Made by a program: the position numbers and the translations under genes
Origin: Desulfonatronospira sp.
GTDB taxonomy: Bacteria; Desulfobacterota; Desulfovibrionia; Desulfovibrionales; Desulfonatronovibrionaceae
Assembly: GCA_003551155.1 (NCBI GenBank)
Contig: PUMA01000130.1
Span: 1 to 52,075 of the forward strand
Direction: 5' to 3'
DNA: 52,075 bases
The notes under the pieces: generated by a model
Seen by the model: the letters and a program-made list of their open reading frames with translations, nothing else
Told to the model about the DNA's origin: nothing
The model's database searches: none
In this document: piece after piece, positions 10,003-22,653 of the stretch
Numbering within the stretch: the first letter of the stretch is position 1
Layout: every line of letters begins with the position of its first letter

Positions 10003-12450
10003 CTAATCAAGGTCAGTATCCGTTGGCTCAAGATCATGCTCCTGAATAATCAGGTCAGCGCAAATGACCTTTTGCTCGTCTTCCAGATTGACCAGTTTCA
10101 CACCCTGGGTGGAACGACCCACTTTGCGGATATCGCTGGTGCTCAGACGGATGATCTTGTTGCCCGAGGTGAATATGATCAATTCGTCCCGGTCTGAAAC
10201 CAGAAGAGATCCTACCACTCTGCCGGTTTTTGGAGTGACCTTCATGTTGATCAAACCTTTGCCTCCCCTGGCCTGAGACTTGTACATGTTCAGAGAGGTT
10301 TTCTTTCCGAAACCCTTTTCCGAGATGGTAAACAGGTTATTATTGTCCTGGTCAGTGCTGGCAATTACCGCTGAAACAACCTCGTCCCCGGCCCGCAGGG
10401 TAATTCCTTTAACCCCTGAGGCATTTCTGCCCATGGGTCTGATCTGACTCAATTGAAAATGTATGGAGTAACCCTCAAGGGTGGAGAGGATCGCTTGAGA
10501 ATCGTGGCGGACCACCCGGACACCGATGAGTTCGTCTCCCGGCTTAAGGGTGTAAGCGATAAGCCCGTTGGAGCGCATATTCCTGAATTGATCAATGGAT
10601 GTTCTCTTGACCATTCCTTTCCTGGTGACCATGAGGAAATGGTCCAGGTGGTGAAAATTGCGCTCGGCCAGGGCTGTGGCTATGTACTCATCAGGTCCCA
10701 GAGGCAGAAGATTTTTTATGTGTACTCCCCTGGCAGTACGTGAGCCTTCAGGGATTTCATAGGCCTTGAGTCTGTAGGCCTTTCCCAGGTTGGAAAAGAG
10801 ATAGATATCCTGATGATTGCTGGTAGTAAACAATGTGGAAATAAAGTCCTTGTCTCCCACATTGGCTCCGGCTATGCCCTTGCCTCCTCTTTTTTGCTGA
10901 TGGTAATATTCCAGAAGCGTCCTTTTGATGTAGCCTCTTCTGGACAGAGTAACCACCACGTCCTGGTCAGGCACCAGATCCAGAATATCTATACTGTCCG
11001 GATCCTGCTCCAGGATTACACTCTTCCGCGGGGTGGCGAATGTATTCTTTAGATCCTTCAGTTCCTTGTGAATTTCACCCTTTAAAACCGCAACGTTCTC
11101 CAGAATACTTTTAAAAAATTCAATCTGCTGCAAGAGTTCTTTGTACTCCTGCACCAGTTTTTCTCTTTCCATGTTGGTCAGCCGTTGCAGGCGCATGTCC
11201 AGAATGGCCTGGGCCTGGACCGGACTCAGCTTGAAGGTATGCATGAGTTTGTCTTTGGCCTCTGCTGCAGTTGTAGAAGCCCTGATAAGCCTGACCACTT
11301 CATCAATATTGTCCAGGGCAATCTGCAGCCCTTCCAGGATGTGCGCCCGGTGCTCGGCCTTTTCCAGATCAAACCTGGTTCTTCTGAGAATAACCTCCTT
11401 TCTGTGTTCCAGGAAATATTCCAGTATTTGTTTTAAATTCAGCAGTTGAGGCCGGTTATTTACCACTGCCATCATATTGATGCCAAAGCTGGTTTCCAGG
11501 GAAGTCAGCTTGTACAGCTTATTGATAATAACATCAGCAATGGATCCTTTTTTAAGATCAATTACAATACGGATTCCGTTGCGGTCGGATTCGTCCCGCA
11601 GATCCGATATGCCCTCGATTTTCTTCTCATTGACCAGTGCTGCAATTTTTTCCACCAGATTGGCCTTATTCAAGGCATAAGGGATCTGGGTAATTACAAT
11701 GGATTCATGGCCCTTGGGACTGGATTCCACATCCCCCCTGGAACGGATTTTGAAGCTTCCCCTGCCTGTACGGTAAGCTTCCTCGATTCCCAGGGTATTG
11801 TAAATTAAAGCACCGGTGGGCAGATCAGGGCCCTTGATTCTTTTCATGAGATCCAGGACATTCAGATGAGGCTCATCCAGAAGATCCAGGAGGGCATCAG
11901 CCACTTCCCCCAGGTTATGGGGAGGGATGTTGGTGGCCATACCCACGGCAATACCGGCACTGCCGTTGACCAGAATATTGGGCACCTTGGCCGGAAGCAC
12001 CTCAGGTTCAAACAGGGTATTATCGTAATTGGCCCTGAAAATGACTGTATTTTTTTCGATATCAGCCAAGAATTCACCGGCAAGCCTGGACATTCTTGCT
12101 TCTGTATAACGCATGGCAGCAGGAGCATCACCGTCAATGGATCCAAAATTGCCCTGCCCGTCCACAAGGGGATCGCGCATGTTAAAATCCTGGGCCATGC
12201 GCACCAAAGCGTCATATACTGCTGCATCTCCGTGGGGATGATATTTTCCTATGACATCACCGACCACTCTGGCTGATTTCTTGTAGGGCCTGTTATAGGT
12301 GTTGCCCAGTTCGTGCATGGCGTAGAGGATTCTGCGGTGCACCGGTTTCAGCCCGTCGCGCACATCAGGGATAGCCCGGCCGATGATCACGCTTAAGGAA
12401 TACTCAAGATAAGATTTTTTTATTTCCTGTTCTATGCTGATACGGCTCAA
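10003..12450 (-). CDS. gyrA: DNA gyrase subunit A (TTG start)
   Basis: [46 protein letters not shown]...; start codon caa at 12448-12450 on the plus strand = TTG. Confidence 0.98.
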   Translation of the reverse strand: MSRISIEQEIKKSYLEYSLSVIIGRAIPDVRDGLKPVHRRILYAMHELGNTYNRPYKKSARVVGDVIGKYHPHGDAAVYDALVRMAQDFNMRDPLVDGQGNFGSIDGDAPAAMRYTEARMSRLAGEFLADIEKNTVIFRANYDNTLFEPEVLPAKVPNILVNGSAGIAVGMATNIPPHNLGEVADALLDLLDEPHLNVLDLMKRIKGPDLPTGALIYNTLGIEEAYRTGRGSFKIRSRGDVESSPKGHESIVITQIPYALNKANLVEKIAALVNEKKIEGISDLRDESDRNGIRIVIDLKKGSIADVIINKLYKLTSLETSFGINMMAVVNNRPQLLNLKQILEYFLEHRKEVILRRTRFDLEKAEHRAHILEGLQIALDNIDEVVRLIRASTTAAEAKDKLMHTFKLSPVQAQAILDMRLQRLTNMEREKLVQEYKELLQQIEFFKSILENVAVLKGEIHKELKDLKNTFATPRKSVILEQDPDSIDILDLVPDQDVVVTLSRRGYIKRTLLEYYHQQKRGGKGIAGANVGDKDFISTLFTTSNHQDIYLFSNLGKAYRLKAYEIPEGSRTARGVHIKNLLPLGPDEYIATALAERNFHHLDHFLMVTRKGMVKRTSIDQFRNMRSNGLIAYTLKPGDELIGVRVVRHDSQAILSTLEGYSIHFQLSQIRPMGRNASGVKGITLRAGDEVVSAVIASTDQDNNNLFTISEKGFGKKTSLNMYKSQARGGKGLINMKVTPKTGRVVGSLLVSDRDELIIFTSGNKIIRLSTSDIRKVGRSTQGVKLVNLEDEQKVICADLIIQEHDLEPTDTDLD

Positions 12451-12525
12451 GTTCCATACTCCAATAATAATTTATTTTTTCGGCAATACTCAAGACTCGC
12501 CGGATAGTTCTTTAAGATGGTTCAT

Positions 12526-12660
12526 CCGGTTAAAACGTACTTGAGCATAAGGAAAAGAATATCTCAAGCCCGGCCTACGCAGGACTTGAGGAAGACGCGG
12601 AGCAAGGCAGTTCTTAGATTGTAATCCTTTTCCCGGCTGCGCATTCTTAAACCGGAAGAG
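12526..12660. repeat. imperfect long inverted repeat in the gyrB-gyrA intergenic region
   Basis: TCCGGTTaaaa...GGAAAAG...ATCTCAAG on the left arm, roughly mirrored by CTTAGATT...CCTTTTCC...TTCTTAAACCGGA on the right arm. Confidence 0.4.
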
Positions 12661-12697
12661 TGTTTAAAATCTCATCAAAGGACCGAAAGCCTGCCTG

Positions 12698-16257
<3,560 letters not shown>

Positions 16258-16277
16258 TTTTATTATCCTTATTAGCC

Positions 16278-16286
16278 TGTGTATAA
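16278..16286 (-). promoter_or_regulatory. DnaA box TTATACACA in the dnaA-dnaN spacer
   Basis: Plus strand tgtgtataa = reverse complement of TTATACACA, a perfect match to the TTATNCACA consensus, inside an AT-rich spacer. Confidence 0.55.
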
Positions 16287-16386
16287 ATGTTCGAATAGCA
16301 TGTAACTACATAAAATTATTTATAAGATTTGTGCTGTAAAAATGTGATGATTTTTATTCAAATGTATTTTCTGTTCCTTTCTGCTC

Positions 16387-17640
16387 TCAAGCCAAAGGTG
16401 ATGTGCATTTTGTTCGTAAGTCCTGGATCATTTGGTTCAAATCCGGATCAACAGCCAGTTTTTCATTGATTTTTTGTATATTATATACGGCAGTGCTGTG
16501 GTGTCTGCAGCCAAAAACGGCACCTATCCGGGGATAAGACCACTTAAGCTCCAGTTTGCACAGATACATGGCTACCTTCCTGGCCATGGCCAGATTTCTT
16601 TTTTTTGATTTGCTCATGAGCTCTGCGGCAGAGATTTGAAAGGATGAGCACACCAGGCTGATGATCCGGTTGAAGTAATTCTGGTCCAGGGAATGAATCT
16701 GTACATGGTCATGGTATATTTTTCTTGAGGATAATTTTTGTTCATTGTCTGCACCGGATATATGGTCCAGCATAATCTTGTTCAGGTATTTATTGATAAA
16801 AAAGATATTATCACAAATATTAGCCATTGTAAAAATATCATTTTTTGAAATACTTATCTGATTTTGCTTGCAAAAAAATTTTATAAATTTGATTTTCAGC
16901 TCCAGGTCAGGATGGGGCAGAATTAATATCAAACCCCTGAATATCATTTTATGGATTGTTTCTGGCAAAATTTTTAGATCATTCCGGCAACCTTTGAACG
17001 TTGTAACTATCTGTTTATTTTCCCTGATAAATATTTCCATGATTTTATTTATGAAATTCAACAAATGAATATTATTTACTATCTCATGAATGTCCTCGAT
17101 AATTAATATTTCTGATAATTTTATATTAATGATTATATCATTTTCTTTATTTGTTTCTGTCAAATTTTTAAATTCAAGTATACTTGAAATGAATGATCTA
17201 CCTTTGTACGAGTTTATTATAGATTTAACCAGGTGAGTTTTTCCTGTTGATTTGTTTCCTACAAGATTTATTGGATTGTATTGAATTTTTTTGTTTTCAG
17301 ATATTTGTCTGCATAATTCAGCTGCTGTTTTATTATCTTTATTTACTATAAAATTTTTAAACAAAAAATTATTGTAATAATCATAATTGATATGTGATTT
17401 GCTTATTTTATAATTATTAATATCTTTGTCTTTTATTTTATATTTTATTTTCTTGGTCGTCTGGTTTTGAATAATTTTGTCTATTCTATTGCTGTATAAA
17501 TCAAATAAATATTTATGAGGGAATATAACCAGAATATCCTCATCATATTCCATGAGTTCAATCTGTCTGAGGATTTTTTCGGTCTCCTCATCCACAATCC
17601 CTTTTTGAGTCAGTCTTTTTGTCAGTTCAGATAAAGGCAT
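16387..17640 (-). CDS. dnaA: chromosomal replication initiator DnaA, divergent and AT-rich
   Basis: Walker A GNKSTGKTHL, Walker B-like ILIIEDI, domain IV AMYLCKLELKWSYPRIGAVFGCRHHSTAVYNIQKI; adjacent to dnaN and gyrBA. Confidence 0.88.
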   Translation of the reverse strand: MPLSELTKRLTQKGIVDEETEKILRQIELMEYDEDILVIFPHKYLFDLYSNRIDKIIQNQTTKKIKYKIKDKDINNYKISKSHINYDYYNNFLFKNFIVNKDNKTAAELCRQISENKKIQYNPINLVGNKSTGKTHLVKSIINSYKGRSFISSILEFKNLTETNKENDIIINIKLSEILIIEDIHEIVNNIHLLNFINKIMEIFIRENKQIVTTFKGCRNDLKILPETIHKMIFRGLILILPHPDLELKIKFIKFFCKQNQISISKNDIFTMANICDNIFFINKYLNKIMLDHISGADNEQKLSSRKIYHDHVQIHSLDQNYFNRIISLVCSSFQISAAELMSKSKKRNLAMARKVAMYLCKLELKWSYPRIGAVFGCRHHSTAVYNIQKINEKLAVDPDLNQMIQDLRTKCTSPLA

Positions 17641-17800
17641 AACCAGTACTACTCAGGTTACAGGGCTCATGTTCAGGAATAATCGCGGGGGAAGCAGCGA
17701 GTACAGGCATTTTCACAGCTTCTGGCAGTGAATGATTTTCTATGGTTAAAGACCAATGGTTTTTCTTGCAGCTTAAATGGTCTTAAGGTAAAAATTTTTT

Positions 17801-17900
17801 GGCTCTTGGACGTATGCTGTGGATTTATTATTATGGCATTCTGGATAAAGCTTTTTATTTTTAACTGTGTGTAAAATCCACACGTTGCGTCGAGGAACCC
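17801..17900 (-). mobile_element. MITE-like element copy A (100 bp) with ~23 bp imperfect TIRs and an 8-bp target-site duplication AATTTTTT
   Basis: Starts ggctcttggacgtatgctgtgga; reverse complement of the other end is gggttcctcgacgcaacgtgtgga; flanks 17793-17800 and 17901-17908 are both aatttttt; ~90% identical to 32910-33005 in opposite orientation. Confidence 0.8.
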
Positions 17901-18003
17901 AATTTTTTATGGCAAAGGTTATTATGAAAGACAGGTCCACTTTTTGATTAATACTTATGTATACCGGCCCTGGTTAATGCCGGATGACTTTCAAGGTGAA
18001 ATT

Positions 18004-19176
18004 ATGTCCAAATTGTATGAGGTTGTTAAGAGTATAGAAGAGATTAATGATAAAATCAGAAAAAAAAAGGCAGTGGTGCTCAATGCAAGAGACATGGCCA
18101 GTTTAGTCCGGAATAAGGGCAAGGTCAAGGCTGCCCGCGAGGTAGACGTGGTCACCACCGGCACCTTTTCTCCCATGTGTTCCTCGGGCATGATTTTCAA
18201 CTTCGGCCAGAAGCCGCCCATGATCAAGGCTCACAGGTTATGGCTGAACAATGTACCATGTTATGCCGGTCTGGCTGCGGTTGACGCCTATCTGGGAGCA
18301 ACTGAGCCTACTGAAAATGATCCCCTGAACAAGGTATATCCCGGAAGATTTTCATACGGAGGAGGACATGTAATTGAAGATCTTGTCAGCGGCCAGTCAG
18401 TGCATTTAAAGGCTTTAGGCTACGGAACCGATTGTTATCCGCGCAAGCTCCTGGAAAAGGATATTACCCTGGATGAATTGAAGACAGCAGTTCTTTTCAA
18501 TCCGAGGAACGCTTATCAGAACTATAACTGTGCTGTAAATCTGACCAACAAGATCAAGTATACCTACATGGGACCTTTAAGGGCCAATATTGGTAATCTT
18601 AACTTTGCCACTTCAGGCGAATTGAGTCCCTTGTTCAATGATCATTATTTTTTAACCACAGGGTTAGGCACCAGGATATTTCTGGGAGGTGGAACAGGAT
18701 ACGTGATTGGTTCAGGAACACAGCACAACCCAGACCCGCCCCGCAATGAAAGAGGAATACCCAAAATGCCTGCAGGTACATTGATGGTTAAAGGGGATTT
18801 AAAACAGATGAACTCCAGATACCTGCGCGGGGTAAGTTTTGCCGGCTACGGCTGCTCCATTGCTGTTGGTCTGGGTATTCCCATACCTGTACTTAATGAG
18901 GAGATAGCCTGGTATACAGGGGGGGGTGACGCAGACATCCACATGCCGGTTATTGATTATGGTTATGACTATGGAGCAGGAAAAGCCAAAATTCTTGCCT
19001 ATGTCACCTATGAACAACTCCTCTCAGGTACTGTGGAGATAAATAATAAAAAAGTGTCCGCTGTCCCTTTGACGAGTTATTATCTTTCTCTTGAGATTGC
19101 CAATACTTTAAAGGAATGGATAGAATCCGGTGAATTTTTTCTAACCAATGCCCAGGAAAAAATTGAATCCAATTGA
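18004..19176 (+). CDS. homocysteine biosynthesis protein, DUF39 family
   Basis: MSKLYEVVKSIEEINDKIRKKKAVVLNARDMASLVRNKG...EVDVVTTGTFSPMCSSGMIFNFG...GGGTGYVIGSGTQHNP; typical DUF39 features. Confidence 0.85.
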   Translation: MSKLYEVVKSIEEINDKIRKKKAVVLNARDMASLVRNKGKVKAAREVDVVTTGTFSPMCSSGMIFNFGQKPPMIKAHRLWLNNVPCYAGLAAVDAYLGATEPTENDPLNKVYPGRFSYGGGHVIEDLVSGQSVHLKALGYGTDCYPRKLLEKDITLDELKTAVLFNPRNAYQNYNCAVNLTNKIKYTYMGPLRANIGNLNFATSGELSPLFNDHYFLTTGLGTRIFLGGGTGYVIGSGTQHNPDPPRNERGIPKMPAGTLMVKGDLKQMNSRYLRGVSFAGYGCSIAVGLGIPIPVLNEEIAWYTGGGDADIHMPVIDYGYDYGAGKAKILAYVTYEQLLSGTVEINNKKVSAVPLTSYYLSLEIANTLKEWIESGEFFLTNAQEKIESN

Positions 19177-19981
19177 ATGGCTGTATACTTTTCTCAAATC
19201 CATCTCTCCCGTTGCCGTGTCCCTGTCGGGCGGTCTGGACAGCAGCACTCTGGCCTTTTTTTGCGCCCGTTTTGGTATCCCTTGCACTGCATATACCTTT
19301 TCTGGGCCTCATTTGACTTTTTTTGAAATGAAGCAGGTTCAAAACTGGGTCAGGCGCCATACGATCAAACATAAATTTCTTTATTTTGATCCGTTGGCGC
19401 ATAAGGAGGTCACAGCCAACAGCCCTGTCAGGTGCTACTACTGTAAATCTGCAATGTTTGGATTTTTGCGCAGACAATTATCCGGGTCCATGGCCATTGT
19501 TGATGGTACAAGTTTTTCAGATTCTAATAAGTACAGGCCGGGAATCAGGGCATTATCTGAGCTGGGCGTGGCCTCTCCATTTATGCGTCTTGGCCTGGAT
19601 AGAGAAATAATAAAGAATCTGGCCCGTCAAATGGGCCTGTCCGGGATAAGCGCATATTCCAGGTCTTGTCTTCTGACCAGGTTTGAATACAATCATCCTG
19701 TAACCAGGCAGAATCTTGACAGGATCCGCAAAGTTGAGGATTTTCTTCTTAAGAACGGTATCTCTGGTTTCAGGATCAGGTTCTTCAGGTCAGGGAGGAT
19801 TGTTTTGCAGGTGGATCATGCCCAGGCGAACCTGATCCAGGATTTAAGATACAGGCTTGTTACCAGGATGGCTCAAGAGAATATGCATCCCTTTGAACTG
19901 CAATTCATGGATTTTGAACAGATTACAGGCTTTTTTGATCACTCTTTAACATCAGATGATAAAGGAAGTTCCAATGCATGA
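19148..19981 (+). CDS. LarE-like PP-loop ATP-dependent sulfurtransferase family protein
   Basis: PP-loop SLSGGLDSSTLAFF; NSPVRCYYCKSAMF; DGTSFSDSNKYRPGIRAL; SPFMRLGLDREIIKNLARQMGL. Overlaps the DUF39 CDS by 29 bp. Confidence 0.75.
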   Translation: MPRKKLNPIEWLYTFLKSISPVAVSLSGGLDSSTLAFFCARFGIPCTAYTFSGPHLTFFEMKQVQNWVRRHTIKHKFLYFDPLAHKEVTANSPVRCYYCKSAMFGFLRRQLSGSMAIVDGTSFSDSNKYRPGIRALSELGVASPFMRLGLDREIIKNLARQMGLSGISAYSRSCLLTRFEYNHPVTRQNLDRIRKVEDFLLKNGISGFRIRFFRSGRIVLQVDHAQANLIQDLRYRLVTRMAQENMHPFELQFMDFEQITGFFDHSLTSDDKGSSNA

Positions 19982-20534
19982 GGTGAATCTGAATCAGGTG
20001 ATCACTGATTACATTACCGGCAAGGAAATCCAGTTAACCACTTACGAGGATATCCGCCAGGCCCTCGCCCGTCTTTTGGTGGAGGAAAAGGGTTATCCGG
20101 TTGAAAATATATTTCCAAAATATGAAATGAATCTGGACCTTGGTGACAGCGAGTATCAGATTATTATCGATTTTGTTGTCTTTATCCAGGATAATCCTGC
20201 TTTAATTCTAGGTTTTTGTCCCGGGGCGGTCTCAACCTTCATAACCCAGTATGTAAGTGTGGCCAGGCTTTTTCCCACTGGCCCCGTGCCTTTTGTCCTG
20301 ATAACTGATTCCAAGGATGCCGCACTGATGAGGGTTCGAGACAGAACTGAGTTGTGTCGAGGTTATCAATGTATTCCCAGCTGGCAGGAATTGGGCAGGA
20401 TGTATCAGAACAGCCGGGAACTGTCCTTTTCCAAAGAAAGGCTGGAAAAGGAAAAAAGGATTGCCCACGCCATGTTCGCTCTGAGCGACAGCTGTTGTAT
20501 CTCCAGTTGTTCCGTCACCAATCAAAAAACTTAG
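19974..20534 (+). CDS. type I restriction enzyme R N-terminal-like (HSDR_N_2-like) stand-alone protein
   Basis: TTYEDIRQALARLLVEEKGYPVENIFPKYEMNLDLGDSEYQIIIDFVVFIQDNPALILGFCPGAVSTFITQYVSVARLF. Confidence 0.65.
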   Translation: MHEVNLNQVITDYITGKEIQLTTYEDIRQALARLLVEEKGYPVENIFPKYEMNLDLGDSEYQIIIDFVVFIQDNPALILGFCPGAVSTFITQYVSVARLFPTGPVPFVLITDSKDAALMRVRDRTELCRGYQCIPSWQELGRMYQNSRELSFSKERLEKEKRIAHAMFALSDSCCISSCSVTNQKT

Positions 20535-21498
20535 GTTCATCCCACAATTCAATTGCACGGACGATGCTTTTCTTGTCTGCAGCAGCCGTGCCCACCTGCC
20601 CTACTACATGTCCGGCAGCGTAATTGGCCAGCATGCAGGCCTGGGTCAAAGAAAGCCCGGCCTGGAGGCTGGTTCCCACAGCTGCGATGACCGTATCTCC
20701 GGCACCTGTGACATCATAAACTTTTCTGGCGCTGGTGGGAAAATGTCTGATGCTGTAATCCTGGCTGAAAAGGACCATTCCTTCTGGACCCAGGGTTATG
20801 AGCAGATTGCTCAGTTTTTTGGCATGCATCAATTTTTTTCCGGCCTTTATTACGGTCTTGTTGCTGTTGATGAATACACCGCTGCCTTCTTCAGCCTCTT
20901 TCTGGTTGGGGGTCATGATAAAAATATTTTTATAGTCTCTGAAATTTTTGCTTTTGTGATCCAGAACAACTTTGCGATCATTGAGTCCTGCCAGGATCTT
21001 TTTTTTGATCATGCCCTTACCATAATCCGAGACCAGGACATATTCACCCAGGTGGTGTTGTTTCAGCTTCTCCAGAACCTGTTTTTCGTCCAGAGCACTT
21101 ATATGGGAGTTGTTTTCAATATCCACACGCACAATCTGCTGGCTGTTTCCTATCACCCTGGTTTTGAGGGTGGTTTTTCTACGGGAGGACACGATCAGAT
21201 CGTTCTCGATCTCTTCGGCCTTGAGCAGGGATTGAATCTTATGACCATGCCCGTCTTCGCCCACCATTCCAATGAGAAAAGGCTCCCCCCCAAGGCTCTT
21301 TATGTTTTTGGCCACATTGCCTGCCCCTCCCAGGCTGTAAGTCTCCTGCAGTACATAGACCACAGGAACCGGAGCTTCGGGGGAAATCCTGGAAACATCC
21401 CCCCACTGGTAGTGATCCAGCATGACATCGCCCACTACAAGTATGGGTTGTCCGCTGATATGCTCCAGGCTTTTTATCAGTTCCTCTTTGATTGTCAT
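20515..21498 (-). CDS. rfaE1: D-glycero-beta-D-manno-heptose-7-phosphate kinase (RfaE1-like)
   Basis: VVGDVMLDHYQWGDVSRISPEAPVPVV...SLGGAGNVAKNI...VYDVTGAGDTVIAAVGTSLQAG (PfkB/ribokinase signature). Confidence 0.88.
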   Translation of the reverse strand: MTIKEELIKSLEHISGQPILVVGDVMLDHYQWGDVSRISPEAPVPVVYVLQETYSLGGAGNVAKNIKSLGGEPFLIGMVGEDGHGHKIQSLLKAEEIENDLIVSSRRKTTLKTRVIGNSQQIVRVDIENNSHISALDEKQVLEKLKQHHLGEYVLVSDYGKGMIKKKILAGLNDRKVVLDHKSKNFRDYKNIFIMTPNQKEAEEGSGVFINSNKTVIKAGKKLMHAKKLSNLLITLGPEGMVLFSQDYSIRHFPTSARKVYDVTGAGDTVIAAVGTSLQAGLSLTQACMLANYAAGHVVGQVGTAAADKKSIVRAIELWDEPKFFDW

Positions 21499-22382
21499 GT
21501 TTCTTCCAGGATATCTATGCCCTCGAGTCCCAGGTAGCTGAGTATTCCCTTAAGCTGTTCACGGTTTCTGTATTTAATAACCAGCTGACCTTTTTCTTTG
21601 TTTCCCTGCAGCCTGACCTGGATCGGCTGCTTTGTTTTCTGTTTGATTATGTTCTCCAGATCTCTGTTAAAAAGAACCTGTTCCTTTTTTGTTTTTGATG
21701 CAGACTTATCAGGCTGCAGGCACTTCTGGACAATGTTTTCAGTCTGGCGCACTGACAGGTTGTTTTTGAGTATCCTGCTGCAGATCTGAAGCATCAATTT
21801 TTCATCCTTTATTCCCAGCAGGGCCCTGGCGTGGCCCGGACTCAAGCGCTGATCTTCAACCATGCTGCGCACACCTTCAGGCAGCCTGGTGAGCCTCAGA
21901 ATATTGGTCAGTTGCGGCCTGCTTTTGCCGATTCTTGCGGCCAGTTGATCCTGGCTTATTTGCAGCTCAGACTGCAGCCTCTGAAGTGCATAAGCCTGTT
22001 CCATGGGGTTTAAATCCTCTCGTTGCAGGTTTTCAATCAAGGCTATGGCCAGCACTTCCTGGTCAGTATAATTTCTTACCAGGGCGGGCACCGTGCTCAA
22101 GCCTGCTTCCATACTTGCCCTCCATCGCCTTTCACCGGCAATGATCTCATATTCATGGGCCTTGTTCTGTCTTACCAGAATGGGCTGCAGGACTCCGTTT
22201 TCCCTTATAGACAAGGCCAGTTCCTCAATCTTTTCCAGGTTGAACTGCTTGCGCGGCTGAAATGGATTGGGTTTTACCTTGTGTACGCTGACCTGGATGG
22301 CATCCGTGCTTTTTTCTTCATAAAAACTGGGTTTAATCAGTGCATCAAGCCCCCTGCCCAGTCCCTTTTCCACTTTTTTCAT
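21495..22382 (-). CDS. parB: chromosome partitioning protein ParB/Spo0J
   Basis: KGLGRGLDALI...NPFQPRKQFNLEKIEELALSIRENGVLQPILVR...IIAGERRWRASMEAGLSTVPALVR...ALIENLQREDLNPMEQA. Confidence 0.96.
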   Translation of the reverse strand: MKKVEKGLGRGLDALIKPSFYEEKSTDAIQVSVHKVKPNPFQPRKQFNLEKIEELALSIRENGVLQPILVRQNKAHEYEIIAGERRWRASMEAGLSTVPALVRNYTDQEVLAIALIENLQREDLNPMEQAYALQRLQSELQISQDQLAARIGKSRPQLTNILRLTRLPEGVRSMVEDQRLSPGHARALLGIKDEKLMLQICSRILKNNLSVRQTENIVQKCLQPDKSASKTKKEQVLFNRDLENIIKQKTKQPIQVRLQGNKEKGQLVIKYRNREQLKGILSYLGLEGIDILEET

Positions 22383-22653
22383 GGCTTCATCCTTTCCTGA
22401 TTTTGGTTCCTCTAAGTTTTCTGTGGAATGTTACTTCAAACCATGGCAGTATTTTCGTATCTCTGAAATCTGCAGTCATGGCCAGGCCTTCATGTTTCTG
22501 CTGCCTTGAGGTATAATCTGCACATTATGCAAGCCAGCTTCTGATGGATTCAATTTTCATTTATTCCACTCGGACTGGTGATGATTGTCTGATAATAATG
22601 GGTTGCCATGAGCGGGTCAGGCATTATATACAATTGTAAATTCAGGAGGAACC

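Noticed and set aside
17801-17900. Reading the dnaA-upstream element as a simple DnaA-box cluster (oriC core)
   Set aside because: The same ~100 bp occurs at 32910-33005 with TIRs and independent exact 8-bp duplications at both sites, which is better explained by insertion; DnaA-box-like words are imperfect (TTATCCAGA, AAATCCACA).
20608-21537. 309-aa plus-strand ORF
   Set aside because: Antisense shadow of rfaE1.
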